Part shown: in pieces, positions 46,531 to 53,526 of the stretch
How the letters are laid out: each line of letters begins with the position of its first letter
How positions within the stretch are numbered: position 1 is the stretch's first letter
Assembly (NCBI RefSeq): GCF_022179465.1
Contig: NZ_BPQV01000017.1
Coordinates: 43,193 to 107,192 of the forward strand
DNA from: Methylobacterium organophilum
GTDB taxonomy: Bacteria > Pseudomonadota > Alphaproteobacteria > Rhizobiales > Beijerinckiaceae
Length of the DNA stretch: 64,000 nt
Direction of reading: 5' to 3'
The notes under the pieces: model-generated
The model's input: the letters and a program-made list of their open reading frames with translations, nothing else
The model's database searches: none
Told to the model about the DNA's origin: nothing
Program-made: the position numbers and the translations under genes

Positions 46531-48257
46531 GCGTGCAAGGCCTCCGGGGCCGCATCCGAGGGGCCGGTCCGGCCGTAGAGGCGCAGGGCCTCGTCAGAGG
46601 TGAGGAAGCCGTCGGCGATGTCCGCGGCAATGGCAGCGCCATCCCGTTCGGCGGCCGGCCCCCAGCCGCCGCCGCCGCCGGTCCGGATGCGCACCACGTC
46701 GGCGCGGTTCAGGGGCCGGGGCGGTGAGCGGGTGAGCTCGGTGCTGCCGCCGGCGGGCGAAAGCACCTCAAGCCCGTTGCAGCTTCCGTCAGTGCCGCCC
46801 TCCATGCCCCAGGGGGCGGTGCGGGTGCGCCCGATGCCGCAATGGACCTGCGCCCTGTCGCTCAGGATCTCGTAGTCGCGCACGAGCCCGAACCCGCCGC
46901 GGAAGCGGCCGGCACCGGCACCGCCGGCCGTGTTGTAGGCGTATTGACGGACGAGGAGCGGGAACTTGGTCTCGATGACCTCGACGGAGTAGTTGTAGGT
47001 GTCGCCATCGGTGAGCGCGATCAAGCCGCTGGCGCCGTCCCGGTCGCGGCAGGCACCCCAGCCGCCGTGATGCGGCTCGATATGCACGAAGGGCCGGCCG
47101 TCGTCGCCCTCGCCCGCAATGTAGGTCGCGCACAGGCTCGTATAGGACCCCGCGGACATCCGCTCGGGTACGAGACCGGCCACCGCCTTCCAGAGCAATT
47201 CGGAGGCATGCACCGAGCCTTCGTAGTACCAGCCGGTGGGCGAGGGCTTCTCGGCGGTGAACAGGGTACCGGCCTCCGCCACGACAGTCAGGGGCCGGAA
47301 CCAGCCCTCGTTCGAGGGCTCGTGGGGAGCGACCAGCGCCTTGAACACGGTCTTAACAGCGGATTCGAGGGCTCCGCGGGAGCAATTGATCGGCCCGGGC
47401 CGGGCGGCGGGGCAGCCGGTATAGTCGACCATCATCGTGTCGCCGAGGATCGTCACGGCGACCTGCGTAACGATGGCGGCATCGGTGGCGCCGTCGCCGT
47501 CGATGACGTCCGCGGCGCGGTAGGTGCCGTCGGGGAGGGCAGCGATGGCGGCGCGGCTGCGGACTTCGCTGTCATCGAGCAGCCGCTCGATCGAAGCGCG
47601 GGTCACCGGAAGGCCGTAACGCCCGACGATCTCGAGCACCCGCTTCTCCGCCACGCGCAGGGTCGCGACCTGGGCGTTGAGGTCGCCCAGCGCGAGATCC
47701 GGCATGCGCACGTTCTCGGTGATGATCCGGACCATCTCCGGGATCAGCACGTCGCCCCGGGCAATCCGGATGCCGGGCAGGCGCAATCCCTCCTGGAACA
47801 CGGAATTGGCGTCCGGCGGCAGGCTGCCGGGCACCGCGCCGCCGACATCGAGCCAATGGGCGACGTTGACTGCGAAGGCGATCACACGACCTTCGAAGAA
47901 GATCGGCCGGACCAAGGCGAGGTCACAGGCATGGGTACCGCCGCTGAAGGGATCGTTCGTGACGAGCATGTCACCGGGCGCCAGATCGTCCCCGAAGCGG
48001 CGCATCAGGGAGCGGACCTGCGTCGAGAAGGTGCCGGTGAACAGCGTGATGCCGTTGGCCTGGGCAACGAGCGCGCCATCCGCGTCGCAGATCCCGCAGG
48101 CGAAATCCAGAACCTCGTAGATGACCGGGCTCATGCTGGTGCGGGCCATCACGATGGCCATCTCGTCGACGGCCGACAGGAGCTTGCCCTGAATGATCTC
48201 GTGGGTCACGGCGGTCAGCTCCGCCGTTCCCCCGGCTCCCGGGGGGGGTATCGACAT
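46527..48257 (-). CDS. hyuB: Hydantoinase/oxoprolinase subunit B (HyuB family), copy 1; first gene of the F420 operon
   Basis: A 576-residue partner subunit of the HyuA family enzyme. Motifs include AVTHEIIQGKLLSAVDEMAIVMARTSMSPVIYE near the N-terminus, ANGITLFTGTFSTQV, LVTNDPFSGGTHACDLALV, the FVHIEPHHGGWGA His pair that could bind metal, and GRTRTAPWGMEGG. I chose the ATG at 48257 with GAGGA upstream. An in-frame ATG at 48344 would place a perfect 12-bp inverted repeat (48293-48330) inside the gene, so the shorter form is preferred. It overlaps hyuA by four bases. Confidence 0.9.
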   Translation of the reverse strand: MSIPPPGAGGTAELTAVTHEIIQGKLLSAVDEMAIVMARTSMSPVIYEVLDFACGICDADGALVAQANGITLFTGTFSTQVRSLMRRFGDDLAPGDMLVTNDPFSGGTHACDLALVRPIFFEGRVIAFAVNVAHWLDVGGAVPGSLPPDANSVFQEGLRLPGIRIARGDVLIPEMVRIITENVRMPDLALGDLNAQVATLRVAEKRVLEIVGRYGLPVTRASIERLLDDSEVRSRAAIAALPDGTYRAADVIDGDGATDAAIVTQVAVTILGDTMMVDYTGCPAARPGPINCSRGALESAVKTVFKALVAPHEPSNEGWFRPLTVVAEAGTLFTAEKPSPTGWYYEGSVHASELLWKAVAGLVPERMSAGSYTSLCATYIAGEGDDGRPFVHIEPHHGGWGACRDRDGASGLIALTDGDTYNYSVEVIETKFPLLVRQYAYNTAGGAGAGRFRGGFGLVRDYEILSDRAQVHCGIGRTRTAPWGMEGGTDGSCNGLEVLSPAGGSTELTRSPPRPLNRADVVRIRTGGGGGWGPAAERDGAAIAADIADGFLTSDEALRLYGRTGPSDAAPEALHA

Positions 48258-48292
48258 CCCTGTGTCCTCGTCTCGTGAAGGTTGTCGGGGCT

Positions 48293-48330
48293 CATCCGCC
48301 ATCCGTTCGATCCCTCGGGGATGGCGGATG
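48293..48330. promoter_or_regulatory. 12-bp perfect inverted repeat upstream of the hyuB-to-fbiC operon
   Basis: CATCCGCCATCC (48293-48304) and GGATGGCGGATG (48319-48330) are exact reverse complements with a 14-base spacer, 35 bases before the preferred hyuB start. Likely an operator or leader hairpin of the seven-gene F420 operon. The regulator is unknown; the repeat differs from the palindromes near the LysR gene. Confidence 0.5.
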
Positions 48331-48406
48331 GGGTCATCGCTCAAACGCCGCGCAGACTTGCCGCGACAGCTCTAACCAAGCGGAGGCGGCATTGGTGGGC
48401 CGGGGG

Positions 48407-48814
48407 TCAGGCGCGCCAGGGCCCGCAATTGAACATCGCCTCGGTGTCTTCATAGGCATCCCACAGAAGGATGCGTCCGTCCTTCACCGTGAAGACCCAG
48501 GCCCATTTGGCCGTGTATTCCTTGCCGCTGATCCGCGAGGCGGCGACCTCGGTGCCGGTGACCGCGACGTTGTCGCCATCCACCACCCAGACCTTCTGGG
48601 TATGCCCGCGGATCTCGAGCGCGGCGGGCATCACCTCGAAATATTCGACGAGCTTGGCCTTGCCGGTCCAGCGGCCGGCCCAGGGGAGGGCGCCGGTGCC
48701 GGGCATGTCGATGGCGCCGTCCTCGGCGAAGAGGGCGACCGCCCCGGCACTGTCACCGCTGGCGAGGCAAGCGAGGAAGTCCCGGATGACGCTCTCGGCG
48801 GTCTTTTCGGACAT
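48407..48814 (-). CDS. NTF2/SnoaL-like fold protein (nuclear transport factor 2 family)
   Basis: A 135-residue small alpha+beta barrel protein. It starts MSEKTAESVIRDFLACLASGDSAGAVALFAEDGAIDMPG, then WAGRWTGKAKLVEYFEVMP, and ends with WVFTVKDGRILLWDAYEDTEAMF, the usual order of SnoaL/ketosteroid-isomerase-like proteins. Such folds serve as isomerases, dehydratases, hydrolases or binding partners. The start at 48814 has AGAGG upstream. It lies between the ABC transporter genes and the hyuB operon on the same strand, so it is probably part of the same pathway. Confidence 0.82.
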   Translation of the reverse strand: MSEKTAESVIRDFLACLASGDSAGAVALFAEDGAIDMPGTGALPWAGRWTGKAKLVEYFEVMPAALEIRGHTQKVWVVDGDNVAVTGTEVAASRISGKEYTAKWAWVFTVKDGRILLWDAYEDTEAMFNCGPWRA

Positions 48815-48997
48815 GTCGACCTCTGACGGGGAGGAAAACGGCGTGGTGTCGATGCTGGAGGCTAGCAGCGCCGTTCCCGGTGCCGCCAATACCGATGGAA
48901 GGGCCGCTCATCGTGCGGCAGCATCATTCGTGCACAGCGTGCGTCGTAAGGGCGGCCGTGGTGACCCCGCCTCCCCGTCGAGCGAGCGGAGGCGCTC

Positions 48998-50095
48998 TCA
49001 GGACTGACGGCGATGGGCCGGGGGGGCGCCGGCCGCAGGCCCCTTGAAGGGCCAGAGGATCTCCCGGTTCCGGCACAGGCCCTCGGGCCGGAAGACCAAA
49101 ATCGAGAGCATGACCAGGCCGAGCCCCACCTCGGCCGAGTTGGCCGGCAGGTTCGCCCCGAACACGGTCACGTCCGTTTCCAGCCGTCTCAGAACCTCGA
49201 TCAGGATCGTGAGGGTCAGCGTGCCCAACACCGCGCCGGACAAGGATTGCATACCGCCGACGACGAGCATGGCGAGGGTCACGAAGGCCATGTCGAGGTA
49301 GAAGGAGGAGACGGTCAGCATGCCGAGGAACTCGGCCATGATCCCGCCGGCCGCCCCCGCGAGCACAGCGCTGAGCACGAAGGCGATCAGCCGGTGCCGG
49401 AAGACCTCGACGCCGGAGGCGGCTGCCGCGACCTGATCGTCGCGGCTGGCCCGGGCGGCGATGCCGGAGCGCGAGCGGGCATAGGCGAAGGCAGCGACCA
49501 TCGCGGACAACGCCAAGCCGAGGGCGGTGCCGACCGTGGTCACGGTCGGGATGCCGATGATCGCCCGCGGCCCGGCGGTCCAGCTGTCCCAATGCAGGTA
49601 GACCGAGTGCACCACGATGAAGAAGGCGAAGGTGCCGATCGAGGCGGCGATGCCGTTGAGCCGCATCAGGGCAAGGCCCGTGACGAGGGCGACGAGGCCC
49701 GCGAGCAGGCCGCCCGCCGCCACGGCCATCAGCGGGTGCGGATCCATCGCGAGGAGAAAGCCGGGCAGGCCAGGCATGTACATGGCCCGGTTATCGACGC
49801 AGCAGGTCTGCCAGGCGGTCGCGTAGGCGCCGATCACCACGAAGCCGATATGGCCGAAGGAGATCACGCCCGTATTGCCGATGAAGAGATAGAGGCCAAG
49901 CACGATGGTGAGGCGGATCAACCCCTCGATGATCGCCTCGTCCAGGGCGCCCGCGCCGAGGACGGCCGCGAGCAGGGTGATGGCAGTGACGAGGCCACTC
50001 ATCAGCAGGAGCGGCCAGACGCTGCGGAGCATACTCCGGGCCGCAGCGGGAAGCGCGGGACTGGCAGCGGCGGGGGCGGCGACGGGATGGCTCAT
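48998..50095 (-). CDS. livM: Branched-chain amino acid-type ABC transporter permease LivM
   Basis: Inner-membrane permease, 365 residues with about ten hydrophobic helices. The family signature is NTGVISFGHIGFVVIGAYATA, and the EAA-like cytoplasmic loop includes SGIAARASRDDQVAAAASGVEVFRHRLIAFVLSA. It ends in a hydrophilic tail after VFRPEGLCRNREILWPF. It overlaps livH by one base (TGATG). LivMH-FG systems with HAAT-type binding proteins also import urea, amides and aromatic acids, so leucine is not implied. Confidence 0.93.
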   Translation of the reverse strand: MSHPVAAPAAASPALPAAARSMLRSVWPLLLMSGLVTAITLLAAVLGAGALDEAIIEGLIRLTIVLGLYLFIGNTGVISFGHIGFVVIGAYATAWQTCCVDNRAMYMPGLPGFLLAMDPHPLMAVAAGGLLAGLVALVTGLALMRLNGIAASIGTFAFFIVVHSVYLHWDSWTAGPRAIIGIPTVTTVGTALGLALSAMVAAFAYARSRSGIAARASRDDQVAAAASGVEVFRHRLIAFVLSAVLAGAAGGIMAEFLGMLTVSSFYLDMAFVTLAMLVVGGMQSLSGAVLGTLTLTILIEVLRRLETDVTVFGANLPANSAEVGLGLVMLSILVFRPEGLCRNREILWPFKGPAAGAPPAHRRQS

Positions 50096-51012
50096 CAGAC
50101 GCGCTCCTTCATGGCCGGGGACGCGACGAGCCCCTGCGGCCGCGCGAGCAGAATGACGATGACGAGGGCGAAGACGATGGCGTCGCGGAAACCGCGGATC
50201 TCCTCCGGGAGCAAGGCCTGGAGCAACACGCTGGCGACGCCGACGACATAGCCGCCCACCACCGTGCCGAGCAGACTGCCCATGCCGCCGATCACGGTGG
50301 AGATGAAGCCGAACAGCATCAGCGGCGTGCCCATCTCGTAGTCGAGCACGCCGGTCTGCACGACGAGGATCAACGCCGAGAAGCCGGCGATGATGCCGCT
50401 GAGCGCGAAGGCGGCGCCGATCACGCGGTTTCCGCGCACGCCCAGCATGCGTGCCATCTGGAAGTCCTCCGCCGCGGCGCGCATCTGCAGGCCGAGCGAC
50501 GTGCGGTTGAGGAAGGCGATCAGGCCGCCGAGGAAGACGACCGTGAGGGCGATCACCAGGAACTGGAGCCGCGGCACGCCGACATTCTCGGTGATCTGCG
50601 CGCTCTCCATCAGCCCCGACCACAGCCCCGCGGCTTTGGGCCGGCTGCCGTAGAACATGATCACCACGTTCTGGAGCGTGTAGCCCAGGGCGAAGGAGGC
50701 GATCATCAGCGTTGCCGGGGAAGCGTTGCGAAGGCGCCGGAACACCGCCGCTTCCGAAGCCACCGCCAGCAGCGTGACGAGGGCGAGGATGCCGCCCACG
50801 AGCAGGGGCGTCGGCAGGGCGCCGATGCCCATCGTCGCCTCCGCCTCGTGCGAGGGCATGACCAGGGCATAGGCCCCGATGGTGATGAAGGCGCCGTAGG
50901 CGAAATTCACGAGGCGCAGCACGCCGAAGATGAGGCCGATGCCGAGCGCTGTGAGCGCGTAGAGGCTGCCGAGGCTGAGCGCTGTGATCAGGATCTGGAG
51001 CGCGTTGCTCAT
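50095..51012 (-). CDS. livH: Branched-chain amino acid-type ABC transporter permease LivH
   Basis: Inner-membrane permease, 305 residues, eight or so helices. The N-terminal signature SLGSLYALTALGIGLIFGVLRLVNFAYGAF is diagnostic for LivH. The EAA-type loop LQMRAAAEDFQMARMLGVRGNRVIGAAFALSG and SLLGTVVGGYVVG follow. It overlaps livM by one base and livF by four, so permeases and ATPases are made from one transcript. Confidence 0.95.
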   Translation of the reverse strand: MSNALQILITALSLGSLYALTALGIGLIFGVLRLVNFAYGAFITIGAYALVMPSHEAEATMGIGALPTPLLVGGILALVTLLAVASEAAVFRRLRNASPATLMIASFALGYTLQNVVIMFYGSRPKAAGLWSGLMESAQITENVGVPRLQFLVIALTVVFLGGLIAFLNRTSLGLQMRAAAEDFQMARMLGVRGNRVIGAAFALSGIIAGFSALILVVQTGVLDYEMGTPLMLFGFISTVIGGMGSLLGTVVGGYVVGVASVLLQALLPEEIRGFRDAIVFALVIVILLARPQGLVASPAMKERV

Positions 51013-51749
51013 GCGGCGATCCCTCCGGCTGGAGCGTCGGTGAAGCCGAAATAGGCTTGACGGATGCGGTCGGTGTCGGCCGGGTTCGCGGGCGAGCCCT
51101 CTGCCTGAAGCGCGCCGCCGCGCAGCACGTAGATCCGCCCGGCGGCCTCCAGCGCCCGTTCGAGCTTCTGCTCGACGATCAGCAGGGTCAGCCCGTCGCT
51201 GCGGTTGAGGTCGAGCAAGGTCTCGTAGACCCGATCCACCACCAGGGGGGCGAGGCCGAGGGACGGCTCGTCGATCACCATCAGGCGCGGCTTGCTCAGG
51301 AGGGCGCGGGCGATGACCAGCATCTGCTGCTCGCCGCCGGAGAGCTTGCCGGCAGGCTGGCCGCGGCGCTGCCCGAGCTGGGGAAAGCGCTCCATCAGCG
51401 CCGCCATCTCGCGCCGCGCCGCTGCCTTGTCGCGGCGCAGGGACAGGCCGACCAGGAGGTTCTCCTCCACGGTCATGGTGGTGAAGGTATGCCGCCCCTC
51501 GCGCACATGGGCGAGGCCGAGCCGGGCGATGTCCTCCGGCGCGCGCCGGTCGATGCGGGTGCCGCCGAACAGGATCCCGCCCTTGGTCGGGGCGAGGATG
51601 CCGGAGACGGTGAGCAAAGTGGTGGTCTTGCCGGCCCCGTTCGGGCCGACGATGGCGACCACTTCCCCTTCCGCCACCCGTAGGCTGACGTCGCGCAAAG
51701 CGGCGAGGCGGCCGTAATGGACGCTGACCCGGTCGAGCTCAAGCTGCAC
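51009..51749 (-). CDS. livF: Branched-chain amino acid-type ABC transporter ATPase LivF
   Basis: ATPase subunit, 246 residues from GTG at 51749. Walker A GPNGAGKTTTLLTVSG, the LivF-type stretch LGLAHVREGRHTFTTMTVEENLLVGL, signature LSGGEQQMLVIARAL, Walker B LMVIDEPSLGL and switch His/Glu region LLIVEQKLERAL are intact. It overlaps livG by 11 bases and livH by four. A longer in-frame start at 51884 would run back into livG and is rejected. Confidence 0.93.
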   Translation of the reverse strand: MQLELDRVSVHYGRLAALRDVSLRVAEGEVVAIVGPNGAGKTTTLLTVSGILAPTKGGILFGGTRIDRRAPEDIARLGLAHVREGRHTFTTMTVEENLLVGLSLRRDKAAARREMAALMERFPQLGQRRGQPAGKLSGGEQQMLVIARALLSKPRLMVIDEPSLGLAPLVVDRVYETLLDLNRSDGLTLLIVEQKLERALEAAGRIYVLRGGALQAEGSPANPADTDRIRQAYFGFTDAPAGGIAA

Positions 51750-52488
51750 GGCTGCGCTCCTCTCCGAAATAGGCCCGGACCACGGCCGGGTCGGCGCGCA
51801 CCGCTTCCGGCGAGCCACGGGCGATGGTGCGGCCGGATTCGAGCACATGGATGCGGTCGCAAACGGTGGTGACGAGGCGGACATTGTGCTCGATCAGAAG
51901 TACGCCGCTGCCGACGCGCTTCGGGATCTCCCGGATCAGAGCGATCAGCCGGTCGCATTCGAGGTCGGACATGCCGGCCGCAGGCTCGTCGAGCAGCAGG
52001 AACGCCGGGCGTCCGGCCAGCGCGCGGGCGATGCCGACCCGCCGCTCGTCGGCATAGGGCAGCACGCCGGTGGGCAAAGCCGCCGCGTCCGACAGGCCGG
52101 TCCAGGCGAGGATCTCCCCGGCCTCCTCCGCGGCCCGCCGGCGCGACAGCCCCGCGGAGAGCCCAGCGAGTTCCACGTTCTCCCGCACGCTCATGCTGTG
52201 GAACAGGCGGCCGGCCTGGAAAGTGCGGGAGACGCCGCGCCGGCGCACCCGCTGTGGCGGCAGCCTCTTCAGGGAGACGTCGCCCAGAAGCACGTCGCCG
52301 CCGCTAAGGGGCTGAAATCCTGTCACGGCGTTGACGAGGGTGGTCTTGCCAGCCCCGTTGGGGCCGATGAGCCCCAGGATCTCGCCGCCGCTCAAGGTCT
52401 CGGAGACATCCTCGATGGCCAGAATGCCCTGAAACGTCACGCAAGCATTGCGTATATGAAGATTTCCAACTTTTGGTTGAATATCCAT
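51739..52488 (-). CDS. livG: Branched-chain amino acid-type ABC transporter ATPase LivG
   Basis: ATPase subunit, 249 residues. Walker A GPNGAGKTTLVNAVTGF, GVSRTFQAGRLFHSMSVRENVELAG, a variant signature LPYADERRVGIARALA (the usual 'LSYGQ' glycine region is altered), Walker B FLLLDEPAAGM and switch region LLIEHNVRLV are visible. It is the first gene of the liv operon; the periplasmic binding protein is encoded 5 kb away with the second hyuAB pair. The 108 bases upstream are shared with the divergent lysR-type gene. Confidence 0.9.
   Translation of the reverse strand: MDIQPKVGNLHIRNACVTFQGILAIEDVSETLSGGEILGLIGPNGAGKTTLVNAVTGFQPLSGGDVLLGDVSLKRLPPQRVRRRGVSRTFQAGRLFHSMSVRENVELAGLSAGLSRRRAAEEAGEILAWTGLSDAAALPTGVLPYADERRVGIARALAGRPAFLLLDEPAAGMSDLECDRLIALIREIPKRVGSGVLLIEHNVRLVTTVCDRIHVLESGRTIARGSPEAVRADPAVVRAYFGEERSRAA
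52439..52453. promoter_or_regulatory. Palindrome ACGCAA-N3-TTGCGT near the livG start
   Basis: ACGCAA (52439-52444) and TTGCGT (52448-52453) form a 15-base palindrome 35 bases inside livG. It shares its CGCAA..TTGCG core with the larger palindrome at 52513, so both may be sites for the divergent LysR-type regulator. Confidence 0.4.
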
Positions 52489-52512
52489 GGCAGGGCGCGC
52501 TCCTCAGACCAT

Positions 52513-52528
52513 GCCGCAAGCTTGCGGC
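52513..52528. promoter_or_regulatory. 16-bp perfect palindrome in the livG/lysR intergenic region
   Basis: GCCGCAAGCTTGCGGC is fully palindromic and lies 25 bases upstream of livG and about 70 bases upstream of the LysR-type start. LysR proteins typically bind dyads between their own gene and a divergent target, which fits. Confidence 0.5.
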
Positions 52529-52596
52529 GGTGTGTGGATCGGCGCGGCATTCTTCTTGCTGACGCTCCGGCGGTCCGAGAGAAGGGGTTGCCGCCC

Positions 52597-53526
52597 GTGG
52601 TCATCGAAATCCGCCACGTCAGGGCGTTCCTGGCCGTCGCTTCCGAACTGCATTTCGGACGGGCCGCGAACCAGCTCAACATCGCCCAGCCGGCCCTGAG
52701 CCGGACGATCCAGAACCTCGAGGCGATCCTCGGGGTCCAGCTCCTGGAACGCAGCACACGCAGCGTGCAACTGACGCCGGCCGGCCAGCTCTTCCGTGAC
52801 CAGTTCGGCAAGCTGATGCGGCAGATGAAGGACGCCGTGCAGGCCACCCAACGCATGGGTCGGGGCGAGACTGGTCTCCTCTCGGTCGCCTACGCCGATG
52901 CCGCCCTGTGCGGGCCGATGCCGGAGATCATCCGCCGCTTCCGCCGGGACAACCCGAACGCCAAGCTGGAACTCACGCAGGGCAGCCCCGAAACGGTGCT
53001 GCAACTGCTCGCGGACCGCCGGATCGATTGCGGGTTCCTGCCGGGCCCGGTGCGCGACGTCCGGCTCGACGCCCGCTGCATCCATTCCGATCTGCCAGTC
53101 GTGGTGATGCCGGTCTCGCACCGCCTGTCCCTGAAGACCAAGCTCACCCTGGCGGACCTCGCCCGCGAGCGCTTCGTGACCTGCGGCGGCGAGGGCTGGG
53201 AGAACCTTCAGCGCCTGTGCCTGAAGGCCGGCTTCCTGCCGCAGCTCCACCAGGAGGTGCCGCACCAGGATGCGCTGCTGGCCTTCGTGGCGGCGGAGGC
53301 GGGCATCGGTGTCTGCCCAGCCGGCGTGCAGATGAGCGCGCGCAGCGGCGTCGTGATACGGCCCCTGGTGGAGACTCCCCTCAGCTTCGATCTGCATTGT
53401 GCCTGGCATCGGGAGAACACCTCTCGGATCGTGGTCGATTTCGCCGCTCTGGTGGCGCGCTTCGCAGCGGGCCAGGGATCAGAGCCGGCGGCGATGGGCC
53501 GCGTGCATGCCGGCACGGCGTCATGA
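52597..53526 (+). CDS. LysR-family transcriptional regulator
   Basis: A 309-residue LysR-type regulator. Residues 1-62 form the helix-turn-helix (IRHVRAFLAVASELHFGRAANQLNIAQPALSRTIQNLEAILG), followed by the linker helix and a two-lobed effector domain (DCGFLPGPVRDVRLDARCIHSDLPVVVMPVSHRL; VAAEAGIGVCPAGVQM). The GTG at 52597 is preceded by AGAAGGGG; a TTG at 52588 is also in frame. It is divergent from livG, with two related palindromes nearby, and overlaps the end of the second hyuA by six bases. It probably controls the liv operon, and perhaps both hyu clusters, with the pathway substrate as effector. Confidence 0.92.
   Translation: MVIEIRHVRAFLAVASELHFGRAANQLNIAQPALSRTIQNLEAILGVQLLERSTRSVQLTPAGQLFRDQFGKLMRQMKDAVQATQRMGRGETGLLSVAYADAALCGPMPEIIRRFRRDNPNAKLELTQGSPETVLQLLADRRIDCGFLPGPVRDVRLDARCIHSDLPVVVMPVSHRLSLKTKLTLADLARERFVTCGGEGWENLQRLCLKAGFLPQLHQEVPHQDALLAFVAAEAGIGVCPAGVQMSARSGVVIRPLVETPLSFDLHCAWHRENTSRIVVDFAALVARFAAGQGSEPAAMGRVHAGTAS

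Noticed and set aside
44674-48278. Long plus-strand frames opposite hyuA and hyuB copy 1
   Set aside because: HyuA and HyuB motifs on the minus strand are clear; the plus frames lack any conserved pattern.
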